From: Azospirillum humicireducens
GTDB lineage: Bacteria; Pseudomonadota; Alphaproteobacteria; Azospirillales; Azospirillaceae
Direction of reading: 5' to 3'
DNA length: 64,000 bases
NCBI RefSeq assembly: GCF_001639105.2
Contig: NZ_CP015285.1
Location: forward strand, 1,418,501 to 1,482,500
Below, piece after piece: positions 55,789 through 63,675 of the stretch (its first letter is position 1; each line of letters starts with the position of its first letter). The translations under genes and the position numbers were made by a program. Under the pieces are notes generated by a model, which was given only the letters and a program-made list of their open reading frames with translations, had not been told where the DNA came from and made no database searches.

Positions 55789-55829
55789 CTTATCCCGAAC
55801 CGGATATACCGTTCGTTGATCTGCATCAA
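55789..55829 (-). promoter_or_regulatory. FNR/FixK-type class II promoter of sRNA-B
   Basis: Read on minus: TTGATGCAGATCAA (perfect FNR consensus, 55816-55829), then GATAAG at 55789-55794. Distance from box centre (55822.5) to predicted start (55782/55781) is 41.5. Confidence 0.78.
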
Positions 55830-55876
55830 AAGCGGCGAATATCCCGCTCCCACCCCATACCTTTCCGTTCGGGTCC

Positions 55877-56962
55877 TCACCCGAGGATTTCTGCCAGCGC
55901 CACGATCAGCGCCTTGTTCTCCTCCTCGCGGCCGACGGTGATGCGTAGGCAGTCGGAGAGCCCATAGTCGGCGACCGGCTTCACCAGGATGCCGCGGCGG
56001 GCAAGATGGTCGATCACCGCCTGAGTACCCAGCGACGGATCGGTCGGCACACGGGCCAACACGAAGTTGCAGACGCTGGGATAGACACGCAGACCCACCC
56101 GCTCCAACTCGCGTGAGAGCCAGGGTAGCCATTGCGCGTTGTGGACGAAGGTCGCCTCCTCATGCTCCGCGTCGCTGAGTGCGGCGGCGGCGGTCAACTG
56201 GGCGGGGAGCGAGACGTTGAAGGCGCCGCGAATGGCATTCACCGCCTCGATCACCGTAGCAGGGCCATAGCCCCAGCCCACCCGCAGCCCGGCCAACCCG
56301 TGCATCTTCGAAAAGGTGCGGATCAGCAGCACATTGTCGGAGTTTTCGACAATCTCCGTCCCGTCGCTGTAATCCGGCATCCGGCAATAGTCCGCATAGG
56401 CGGAATCCAGCACCAGAAGCGTGTGGGACGGCAGACCGGCGCGCAGCCGCTGCACCGCGTCGGCCGGGATGTAGGTTCCGGTCGGATTGTTCGGATTGGC
56501 GAGGAAGCAGATCCTGGTGCGGTCGGTGGCGCGGTCTATCATCGCATCCACATCCACCACCATGTCGCGCTCCGCCGCGATGACCGCGGTCGCCCCGCTG
56601 GCACGAATCGCCTTGAGGAAGCCTCGATACCCGCGCTCATGGCACAGCACCTCGTCACCGGGACCGGCGAAGGCCTGGGCGACCAGATGGATCATCTCCT
56701 CCGATCCTGCGGTGCAGACGATATGGTCGGCGTCGATGGAATGGCGGCGGGCGATGGCGTGGCGCAGCGGATCCTGATCCCAGTCGGGGTAGCAATGGAT
56801 CCGGGCCGCCGCTTCGCAGTAGGCATCCAGCGCGAGCGGGCTGGGTCCAAGCGGATTGTGGGTCAGGGACAGGTCGATCCACCGGCGGCCGTCGCGGGGC
56901 GGGCGAACGGGACGGTACGGCTTGATCTGGCCAACGCTGGGACGGGGGCTGAGCAGGTCCAT
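55877..56962 (-). CDS. hisC2: Histidinol-phosphate aminotransferase family protein
   Basis: 361-aa class II PLP aminotransferase. Motifs: SLTHNPLGPSPLAL and YPDWDQDPLRHAIA near the N-terminus, CTAGSEEMIHLVAQAF, NPNNPTG, LDSAYADY and the PLP lysine in TFSKMHGLAGLRVGWG. Most such genes make histidinol phosphate or, in some alphaproteobacteria, transaminate phenylpyruvate-type acids; the copy number in the genome decides which and cannot be told here. The start lies 162 bases from the aapP stop. sRNA-A and sRNA-B lie directly downstream. The hisI gene is 6.1 kb away. Confidence 0.88.
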   Translation of the reverse strand: MDLLSPRPSVGQIKPYRPVRPPRDGRRWIDLSLTHNPLGPSPLALDAYCEAAARIHCYPDWDQDPLRHAIARRHSIDADHIVCTAGSEEMIHLVAQAFAGPGDEVLCHERGYRGFLKAIRASGATAVIAAERDMVVDVDAMIDRATDRTRICFLANPNNPTGTYIPADAVQRLRAGLPSHTLLVLDSAYADYCRMPDYSDGTEIVENSDNVLLIRTFSKMHGLAGLRVGWGYGPATVIEAVNAIRGAFNVSLPAQLTAAAALSDAEHEEATFVHNAQWLPWLSRELERVGLRVYPSVCNFVLARVPTDPSLGTQAVIDHLARRGILVKPVADYGLSDCLRITVGREEENKALIVALAEILG

Positions 56963-57088
56963 AACCTCGGTCTCCGTTAGCGATTCGGTCGAACACCACG
57001 TCAGGCGACCGATTGAACCGCAAACCGGTGTGCGGCGCCACAGGACATTGCGCCGCGCACCATAAGTCGAGGTGTTTTGTTTCCAAAT

Positions 57089-57117
57089 GGCGGACCGGAA
57101 GGAACCGCCGGTCCGCC
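57089..57117 (-). terminator. Hairpin after aapP, probable operon terminator
   Basis: GGCGGACCGG / CCGGTCCGCC, a perfect 10-bp stem with a nine-base loop, eight bases beyond the aapP stop. The following bases are A/T-mixed (ATTTGGAAAC), so termination may be imperfect. Confidence 0.65.
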
Positions 57118-57124
57118 GCCTGGA

Positions 57125-57913
57125 TCAGTGGTTCAGGATCTGGCTGAGGAAGAGGCGCGTGCGGTCCGACTTCGGATTCGAGAAGAAATTGTCCGGAGTG
57201 TCCTGCTCGACGATCTCGCCGCGGTCCATGAAGATGACGCGGTCGGCGACCGACTTGGCGAAGCCCATCTCGTGCGTGACGCAGAGCATGGTCATGCCAT
57301 CCTCGGCCAGACCGATCATGACGTCCAGCACCTCCTTGACCATTTCGGGGTCGAGGGCGGAGGTCGGCTCGTCGAACAGCATCACCTTCGGGCTCATGCA
57401 CAGCGACCGCGCGATGGCGACGCGCTGCTGCTGGCCGCCCGAAAGCTGGCCGGGGTACTTGTGGGCCTGTTCGGCGATGCGCACCCGCTTCAGATAGCTC
57501 ATGGCGATCTCTTCCGCTTCGGCCTTCGGCTTCTTGCGGACCCAGATCGGGGCGAGCGTGCAGTTCTCAAGAACCGTCAGGTGCGGGAACAGGTTGAAGT
57601 GCTGGAACACCATGCCGACCTCGCGCCGGACCAGCTCGATGTTCTTCAGATTGTTGGTCAGCTCGATCCCATCGATGACGATGCTGCCCTTCTGGTGCTC
57701 CTCGAGCCGGTTCAGGCAGCGGATCATCGTCGATTTGCCGGAACCCGACGGGCCGCAGACGACGATACGCTCACCTTTCTGGACGCTGAGGTTGATGTTC
57801 TTCAGGACGTGGAACTCGCCATACCATTTGTTGACGCCCGTGCAGCGGATGATTTCCTCGCCGCTGAGGACGTGCTTGGCCTTGGCGGTGCCCTGGGACA
57901 TGGCCTGGGACAT
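57125..57913 (-). CDS. aapP: General L-amino acid ABC transporter, ATP-binding protein
   Basis: 262-aa ATPase of the polar amino acid importer family. Walker [10 protein letters not shown] (54-62), Q-loop [13 protein letters not shown], signature [13 protein letters not shown], Walker [16 protein letters not shown], switch His in [16 protein letters not shown] 57913 has AAGGAG nine bases upstream. It is the last gene of aapJQMP, 27 bases behind aapM. The complex imports many L-amino acids; in Rhizobium it also affects nitrogen exchange. Confidence 0.93.
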   Translation of the reverse strand: MSQAMSQGTAKAKHVLSGEEIIRCTGVNKWYGEFHVLKNINLSVQKGERIVVCGPSGSGKSTMIRCLNRLEEHQKGSIVIDGIELTNNLKNIELVRREVGMVFQHFNLFPHLTVLENCTLAPIWVRKKPKAEAEEIAMSYLKRVRIAEQAHKYPGQLSGGQQQRVAIARSLCMSPKVMLFDEPTSALDPEMVKEVLDVMIGLAEDGMTMLCVTHEMGFAKSVADRVIFMDRGEIVEQDTPDNFFSNPKSDRTRLFLSQILNH

Positions 57914-57940
57914 AGTCGTGTTCTCCTTGACGGCGTGGGT

Positions 57941-59047
57941 CTAACGGCGGTGGCCGCGATTGAGATCGCGTTCCAGCTTCTGGCTGTATTTGGACATGCT
58001 GTAGCAGAAGACCCAATAGATCACGCCGATGAACAGATAGGCCTCGCGGTAGAAACCGCGCCAGGACGGATCGGACAGCGCGGCCTTCGCGGTGCCGAGC
58101 AGGTCGTACAGCCCGATGATGATGACCAGAGAGGTGTCCTTGAAGAAGCTGATGAAGGTGTTCACCAGCGGCGGAATGGCGACGGCCAGCGCCTGCGGCA
58201 GGATGATCTTGCGCATCTTCTGCCAATAGGACAGCCCCAGCCCATCCGCGGCCTCGTACTGGCCCTTGGGAATCGCCTGCAGGCCGCCACGGATGGCTTC
58301 GGCCATATAGGCGGCGGCGAACATGATGAAGGCGATCTGCGCGCGCAGCAGCTTGTCGATCGACACGCCGTTGGGCAGGAACAGCGGCAGCATAACCGAT
58401 GCCATGAACAGCAGGCTGATCAGCGGCACGCCGCGGATCAGCTCGATGTAGGTGACGCACAGCACCTTCACCGCCGGCATGTTCGACCGCCGGCCGAGCG
58501 CCAGCAGGATCGCCACCGGGAAGGCCACGGCCAGCCCGATCACCGACAGGATGAGGGTCAGCGGCAGTCCGCCCCACAGCGTGTTCTCGACATAGGTCAG
58601 GCCGAACACGCCACCCCACATCAGCAAGGCGACCAGCCCCAACCCGGCGGCCCAGATCAGCCCGAGCCAGGGCTTCCAGAACCGGCGGTCGCAGCTGACG
58701 ACCAGAAGCGTGATGATGACGCAGATCGTCACCAGCGGGCGCCACTGTTCATCCCACGGGAACATCCCGAACATGATGAAGCGCAGCTTCTCGCTGATGA
58801 AGCCCCAGCAGGCACCGCCCGCATCCTGCCGGCAGACCGTGGAAGCGGCATCGAAGCCATGGGCCCGGATCAGCAGCCAATTGACGAAGGGCGGGACAGC
58901 CGACGCCAGAAGCGCCAGCACCAGCAGCGTCAGGATGGCGTTGTACCAGGTGTTGAACAGGTTGTTCCGCAGCCACGCGAGGGGGCCGACGGTGTTGGCC
59001 GGCGGACGCTCGTCCGGCAGGCCGACGCTTTGCACGTTGTCGGTCAT
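57941..59047 (-). CDS. aapM: General L-amino acid ABC transporter, permease
   Basis: 368-aa permease. A long N-terminal part with two hydrophobic spans (about residues 30-58 and 90-150) is followed by the core permease domain (from about residue 165) with the EAA-like loop YEAADGLGLSYWQKMRKIILPQAL. MTDNVQSVGLPDERPP is the start; the ATG at 59047 lies five bases after the aapQ stop. The extended N-terminus with extra spans is characteristic of AapM compared with the shorter HisM type. Confidence 0.92.
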   Translation of the reverse strand: MTDNVQSVGLPDERPPANTVGPLAWLRNNLFNTWYNAILTLLVLALLASAVPPFVNWLLIRAHGFDAASTVCRQDAGGACWGFISEKLRFIMFGMFPWDEQWRPLVTICVIITLLVVSCDRRFWKPWLGLIWAAGLGLVALLMWGGVFGLTYVENTLWGGLPLTLILSVIGLAVAFPVAILLALGRRSNMPAVKVLCVTYIELIRGVPLISLLFMASVMLPLFLPNGVSIDKLLRAQIAFIMFAAAYMAEAIRGGLQAIPKGQYEAADGLGLSYWQKMRKIILPQALAVAIPPLVNTFISFFKDTSLVIIIGLYDLLGTAKAALSDPSWRGFYREAYLFIGVIYWVFCYSMSKYSQKLERDLNRGHRR

Positions 59048-59052
59048 GGCCG

Positions 59053-60252
59053 TTACCGCTCCACCAGCGCGATGCGCTTGTTGTACCAGTTCATGAAGAT
59101 CGAGATGCTGAGGCTGATGACCAGATAGGTGCCCATGATCATCGTCACGCCTTCGATCGCCTGACCGGTCTGGTTCAAGGTCGTGTTGGCGATCGACACC
59201 AGATCCGGATAGCCGATGGCCAGCGCCAGCGAGCTGTTCTTGGTCAGGTTCAGATACTGGCTGGTCAGCGGCGGCACGATCACCCGCAGCGCCTGCGGCA
59301 GGATGACGAGGCGCAGCGTCGGACCGCTGGGCAGGCCGAGCGCACGCGCAGCCTCCGTCTGCCCCCAGTTGACCGCCGTGATGCCGCTGCGCACCACCTC
59401 GGCGATGAAGGCGGAGGTGTAGATGGTCAAGCCGGTCAGGATGGCGAAGAACTCGGGCGAGATGGCGGCGCCGCCGGCGAAGTTGAAGCCCGCCAGCTTC
59501 GGCACATCCATTGCCATCGGCGCGCCGCCGGCGATCCAGGTCAGCAGCGGCAATCCGACGATCAGCCCCAACCCGGTCGAGCCGGTGGGGAAGGGCTGGC
59601 CGGTCCGCGCCTGCCGCGCCTTGGCCCAGCGCGACACGCCCCAGGCGGCGACGATGGCGACCAGCAGGGCGATGCCCATGTTGATCCAGACTGGATCGGC
59701 CGCCGGAACCGGTACGCGCAGGCCGCGCTGCGACAGGAATACGCCCGGAAGCGGATTGAGGGCCTGTCGCACGGGCGGCAGGCTTTCCGACACCAGCGCG
59801 TACCAGAAGAACAGCTGCAGCAGCGGCGGGATGTTGCGGACGATCTCGACAAAGGTCGAGGCGAGCTTGGCGATCAGCCAATTGCTGGACAGGCGGGCGA
59901 CGCCGATGATCGTGCCGATGATGGTCGCCAGGATGACGCCGATGATCGACACCTTCAGCGTGTTCAGCACGCCGACCAGAAAGGCTCGGCCATAGCTGTC
60001 CTTCGGCGAATAGTCGATCAGCGATTCGCCGATGCCGAAGGCCGCTTCACGCTCCAGGAAATCGTAACCGGTCGCGATCGAGCGCCGCGCGAGGTTGTCG
60101 AGCGTGTTGGAAATCAGGAACCAGCCGACCAGGACGACCGCGCCGACCACCAGGATCTGGTAGACGATAGCGCGGAACGTCGGGTCGCTGAGGGAAAACG
60201 ATACGCCACCCGGCGGCGGAGCGCCTTGGGTGGTCCGGGTCTCGGTCGCCAC
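59053..60252 (-). CDS. aapQ: General L-amino acid ABC transporter, permease
   Basis: 399-aa permease with an N-terminal span (about 30-50), two further long periplasmic-insertion segments and the core permease domain containing EAARALGLPSGPTLRLVILPQALRV (EAA loop). The start is the GTG at 60252 with GGGAG nine bases upstream. The 217-base gap to aapJ includes a candidate hairpin (60419-60449) that could lower expression of the membrane parts relative to the binding protein, as known for other importer operons. Confidence 0.92.
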   Translation of the reverse strand: MATETRTTQGAPPPGGVSFSLSDPTFRAIVYQILVVGAVVLVGWFLISNTLDNLARRSIATGYDFLEREAAFGIGESLIDYSPKDSYGRAFLVGVLNTLKVSIIGVILATIIGTIIGVARLSSNWLIAKLASTFVEIVRNIPPLLQLFFWYALVSESLPPVRQALNPLPGVFLSQRGLRVPVPAADPVWINMGIALLVAIVAAWGVSRWAKARQARTGQPFPTGSTGLGLIVGLPLLTWIAGGAPMAMDVPKLAGFNFAGGAAISPEFFAILTGLTIYTSAFIAEVVRSGITAVNWGQTEAARALGLPSGPTLRLVILPQALRVIVPPLTSQYLNLTKNSSLALAIGYPDLVSIANTTLNQTGQAIEGVTMIMGTYLVISLSISIFMNWYNKRIALVER

Positions 60253-60418
60253 GGACTACTCTCCCCCAACCATCGCGTCCCGAACGGTGCCCACGCGGTC
60301 CCGGACGTTCTTCCGGGCATTTCCCACACCGTAGGGGATGCGACATGTCTCCCAATGCGGTCCCCTGCGCGGGCGCTTCACCGGCGCCCTGCGCGACCGC
60401 TCCTCAAGGAACCGGAAG

Positions 60419-60449
60419 GCCGCCCTCCGGCAACTGGCCTGCGGGCGGC
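60419..60449 (-). terminator. Candidate attenuating hairpin between aapJ and aapQ
   Basis: GCCGCCC (60419-60425) and GGGCGGC (60443-60449) form a 7-bp stem with an 17-base loop, just past the aapJ stop. No U-tract, so more likely an mRNA stabilising or attenuating structure than a full terminator. Confidence 0.35.
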
Positions 60450-60469
60450 GCTTCAAGCGGTGCCGTGCC

Positions 60470-61489
60470 TTACCGGAACGGCTGGGCGTACATCAGGCCG
60501 CCCTTGGTCCACAGGGCGTTCAGGCCGCGCTCCAGCTTCAGCGCGGTGCCCGGACCGACGTTGCGGTCGAAGATCTCGCCGTAATTGCCGACCTTCTTCA
60601 CCACGTTGTAGGCCCACTTCTCGTCCAGGCCCAGGGCCTTGCCCATGCCCGGCGTGGTGCCGAGGTAGCGCTGGATGTCCGGATTCTTGGAGTTGGTGAA
60701 CTCGTCGATGTTCTTGGAGGTGATGCCGAACTCCTCGGCCTGGATGGTCGCGAAGACCGTCCACTTCACGATATCGAACCACTGGTCGTCGCCATGGCGC
60801 ACGGCCGGAGCCAACGGCTCCTTGGAGATGACCTCCGGCAGGATGACATGGTCGTCCGGAACCGGGGCGACACCGGCGCGGGTGCCGGCCAGACCGGACA
60901 CGTCGGTGGTCAGCACGTCGCAACGGCCGGCGAAGTAGGCGGCATTGACCTCGTCGTTCGACTCGATGACGACCGGGTTGTAGCTCATGCCGTTGGCGCG
61001 GAAATAGTCAGCGAGGTTCAGTTCGGTCGTGGTGCCGGACTGGACGCAGACGGTGGCGCCGTTCAGCTCCTTGGCGCTCTTCACGCCGAGCTTCTTCGGA
61101 ACCATGAAGCCCTGGCCATCATAATAGGTGACGGGGGCGAAATTCAGGCCGACCGAAGTGTCGCGGGTCAGCGTGGCGGTGGTGTTGCGCGACAGCAGAT
61201 CGACTTCGCCCGACTGGATGGCCGGGAAGCGCTGCTGGGCGGACAGCGGAGTGAACTTGACCTTGTTCGGGTCGTTGAAGATGGCGACGGCGACGGCACG
61301 GCAATAGTCGACGTCGAGCCCGGTCCAGTTGCCGGCACTGTCGGGGTTGCCGAAGCCCGGCAGACCGGCATTCACGCCGCACTGAACGAAGCCGCGCTGC
61401 TTGACGGTGTCGAGCGTGGCGGCGCCGGCGGCGACGCTGGCTGAAACGACCACGGCCGCAGCGGCGGCGGCCAGGAACCCTGACTTCAT
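60470..61489 (-). CDS. aapJ: General L-amino acid ABC transporter, periplasmic binding protein
   Basis: 339-aa SBP family 3 protein. Signal peptide at residues 1-23 (MKSGFLAAAAAAVVVSASVAAGA), mature start ATLDTVKQRGFVQCGVNAGLPGF typical of AapJ, then VDYCRAVAVAIF, VDLLSRNTTATLTRD, and GTTTELNLADYFRANGM. The ATG at 61489 has GGAG nine bases before it; the frame extending further upstream is not supported. It is first in the aap operon and is divergent from metC. Confidence 0.93.
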   Translation of the reverse strand: MKSGFLAAAAAAVVVSASVAAGAATLDTVKQRGFVQCGVNAGLPGFGNPDSAGNWTGLDVDYCRAVAVAIFNDPNKVKFTPLSAQQRFPAIQSGEVDLLSRNTTATLTRDTSVGLNFAPVTYYDGQGFMVPKKLGVKSAKELNGATVCVQSGTTTELNLADYFRANGMSYNPVVIESNDEVNAAYFAGRCDVLTTDVSGLAGTRAGVAPVPDDHVILPEVISKEPLAPAVRHGDDQWFDIVKWTVFATIQAEEFGITSKNIDEFTNSKNPDIQRYLGTTPGMGKALGLDEKWAYNVVKKVGNYGEIFDRNVGPGTALKLERGLNALWTKGGLMYAQPFR

Positions 61490-61865
61490 ATTATTAACTC
61501 CACCCTGTTCTTGCGTTCTTCGCATTTGAGCGGTCTGACGACGCGCCTGACGACGCCGGCCTTCTGATCCCCCTTGTGATCCGTCGGGACAATCCCCGCC
61601 GGATCGGTCCTGTGAGGATCGCGACGCAGCCATGCGCGTGGGACAACAGTGTATCAATTTGATCCGACTTGTCGAATCCTCTGTGCATCGGTGGTGTTAC
61701 CAAAATATCCCAACCACTCACAGCGGTTGCAAGCAATCGGCGATGGCGGCACGCCGCCCGCGATGACAGAATGTTCGGCCGTGCCCGCGCCGCACGCCCC
61801 GGAGTACTCTTCGCGGCGGTCGAATGGAACGGGCCGGATTACCGCTCCAGCCAAACGGACAGTCG
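61490..61865. other. 376-base divergent region between aapJ and metC
   Basis: Contains a candidate aapJ promoter on the minus strand (TCGACA, 16-base spacer, TACACT; 61648-61675) that includes the near-palindrome ATCAATTTGAT (61653-61663). I found no sigma-54 site, S-adenosylmethionine riboswitch or small RNA on the metC side. The metC ribosome-binding site is weak (GGACAG). Confidence 0.4.
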
Positions 61866-63044
61866 ATGAAGGACGTCACGCAGGACACGATTCTCGTTCA
61901 CGCCGGCCGCGATCCGCGGAACAACCACGGCATCGTCAATCCACCGGTCTATCACTGTTCGACCGTGCTGTTCCCGACCCTAGACGCGCTGGAGGAGAGC
62001 GACCGCAACACGCTGGAAGGGGTGCATTACGGCCGCATGGGCACACCCACGACCTTCGCCTTCGAGGAGGCGGCGGCTGCGCTCGAGGGTGGGTTCAAGA
62101 CGGTGAACACCGGTTCCGGGCTCGCCGCCATCGCGGTCGCCCTGTCGGCTTTCACCAAGGCCGGCGACCATGTGCTGATCACCGACAGCGCCTATGGCCC
62201 GACGCGCCGCTTCGCCAAGGAGACGCTGGCCCCCTACGGCGTGGAGGTGGAGTTCTACGATCCCTGCATCGGAGCCGGCATCGACGCCCTCCTGCGGTCG
62301 AACACCAGCGTGGTCTTCCTCGAATCGCCGGGATCGCTGACCTTCGAGGTGCAGGATGTGCCGGCCATCGCCGCGGCGGCGAAGAAGGCCGGCGCCACGG
62401 TGATGATCGACAACACCTGGGCAACCCCGCTGTTCTTCCGCCCGTTCGACCATGGCGTCGACGTGTCCATCCATGCCGCCACCAAATACATGGTGGGCCA
62501 TGCCGACGCGATGCTGGGCGTCGTCACCTGCCGCGATGAGGCGACCTGGGTCGCGGTGAAGAAGGCGGCCACGCGATTCGGCATCTGCGGCGGGCCGGAC
62601 GACCTCTATCTCGGCCTGCGTGGCCTGCGGACGCTGTCGGTGCGCATGCGCCAGCACCAGGAAAGCGCGCTGGCGCTCGCCGACTGGCTGGCAGCCCGGC
62701 CGGAGGTGACGCGCGTGCTGCACCCTGCCCGTCCCGATTTCCCGGGCCATGCCCTGTGGAAGCGCGACTTCACCGGGTCGAGCGGGCTGTTCTCGATCGT
62801 CATCAATCAAGTCCCGCGCAAAGCACTCGCCGCGATGCTGGACGGAATGGAGCTGTTCGGCATGGGCTACAGCTGGGGCGGCTTCGAAAGCCTGATCCTG
62901 CCGACCCGGCCGGCGGCAGTGCGTTCCGCCACCCGCTGGACCGATCCGGGGCAGGTCCTGCGCCTGCATGCCGGGCTGGAAAGCGCCGACGACCTGATCC
63001 GCGACCTGGATGCCGGCTTCCGCCGGATGGCCGCCGCCCTCTGA
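61866..63044 (+). CDS. metC: Cystathionine beta-lyase
   Basis: 392-aa PLP enzyme of the Cys/Met metabolism family, splitting cystathionine to homocysteine, pyruvate and ammonia. The PLP lysine lies in DVSIHAATKYMVGHADAM; GLRTLSVRMRQHQESALALADWL and the C-terminal SWGGFESLILPTRPA are typical of MetC-type beta-lyases. Start MKDVTQDTILVHAGRDP at 61866 fits the family; an upstream in-frame ATG adds only 14 unrelated residues. It precedes hisI by 28 bases on the same strand. Confidence 0.92.
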   Translation: MKDVTQDTILVHAGRDPRNNHGIVNPPVYHCSTVLFPTLDALEESDRNTLEGVHYGRMGTPTTFAFEEAAAALEGGFKTVNTGSGLAAIAVALSAFTKAGDHVLITDSAYGPTRRFAKETLAPYGVEVEFYDPCIGAGIDALLRSNTSVVFLESPGSLTFEVQDVPAIAAAAKKAGATVMIDNTWATPLFFRPFDHGVDVSIHAATKYMVGHADAMLGVVTCRDEATWVAVKKAATRFGICGGPDDLYLGLRGLRTLSVRMRQHQESALALADWLAARPEVTRVLHPARPDFPGHALWKRDFTGSSGLFSIVINQVPRKALAAMLDGMELFGMGYSWGGFESLILPTRPAAVRSATRWTDPGQVLRLHAGLESADDLIRDLDAGFRRMAAAL

Positions 63045-63072
63045 GGGACTGACCAGTGAGGAGTGATTTGCC

Positions 63073-63507
63073 ATGACGGACACACCGTCCCTCGATGCGG
63101 CGCCGTACGAAGAAATTCTCGCCGCCATCCGCTTCACCGCCGACGGTCTCGTGCCCGCCATCGCCCAGGCGGACGGCACCGGCGAGATCCTGATGATGGC
63201 CTGGATGAACCGCGATTCGGTCGTGGAGACGCTGGCGACCGGCCGGGTCTGCTACTGGTCGCGCTCTCGTGGCGGGCTTTGGCGCAAGGGAGAGACCTCC
63301 GGCCAGATGCAGCGCTTGAAGGACTTCCGGGTGGACTGCGACGGCGATACCCTGCTGCTGATCGTGGAGCAGGACGGCGTCGCCTGCCACACTGGGCGGC
63401 GCAGCTGCTTCTATCGCGCCTGGCGCGACGGGCGGCTGGAGACCATCCAGGAGGTCCAGACCGATCCCGCCATCCTGTATGGCGGGCATTCCCACAGCCA
63501 CGGCTGA
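63073..63507 (+). CDS. hisI: Phosphoribosyl-AMP cyclohydrolase
   Basis: 144-aa HisI that opens the purine ring of PR-AMP in histidine synthesis. Conserved segments: ILMMAWMNRDS, CYWSRSRGGLWRKGETSGQ, VDCDGDTLLLIVEQDGVACHTGRRSCFYR. The Asp-x-Asp and Cys residues there bind magnesium and zinc. Single-function form, not fused to HisE. ATG 63073 follows the GAGGAG at about 63058-63063. sRNA-C lies just downstream. Confidence 0.95.
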   Translation: MTDTPSLDAAPYEEILAAIRFTADGLVPAIAQADGTGEILMMAWMNRDSVVETLATGRVCYWSRSRGGLWRKGETSGQMQRLKDFRVDCDGDTLLLIVEQDGVACHTGRRSCFYRAWRDGRLETIQEVQTDPAILYGGHSHSHG

Positions 63508-63563
63508 GACGGCCGGACGCGAAGCGAGTCGCAGCCACGGCAGTGACCGCTCGCGACCGATCC

Positions 63564-63604
63564 TTGATCCACATCAACGCCGCGATCCCACCGAAGGGTA
63601 TAGA
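63564..63604 (+). promoter_or_regulatory. FNR/FixK-type class II promoter of sRNA-C
   Basis: Perfect box TTGATCCACATCAA at 63564-63577 (centre 63570.5) and TATAGA at 63599-63604. The predicted start 63611 is 40.5 to 41.5 bases from the box centre. Best example of the three. Confidence 0.82.
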
Positions 63605-63610
63605 AACACT

Positions 63611-63675
63611 CTTGTCTCTAACCCTCCCTGTATATGACTGCACCGGGCGTTCCCATGAACGCCCGGTTATTTTTT
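63611..63675 (+). ncRNA. sRNA-C, FNR-box-driven small RNA with anti-Shine-Dalgarno 5' end
   Basis: Predicted about 65-nt RNA. It starts with CTTGTCTCTAACCCTCCCTG, identical to sRNA-B over those 20 bases, then about ten linker bases, a perfect 11-bp terminator stem ACCGGGCGTTC / GAACGCCCGGT (63642-63652, 63657-63667) with loop CCAT, and a run TATTTTTT. A perfect FNR box precedes it at -41.5. It lies 100 bases after hisI. Nothing in it codes for protein. Shared 5' end with different hairpins indicates selection on the 5' segment as the functional part. Confidence 0.8.

Noticed and set aside
57077..59128. 683-codon open frame on the plus strand
   Set aside because: Antisense of aapP and aapM; His/Gln/Asp-rich translation with no domain.
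61653..61663. ATCAATTTGAT as an FNR box of aapJ
   Set aside because: Half-sites are in the wrong order (ATCAA before TTGAT) and spacing is wrong for FNR.
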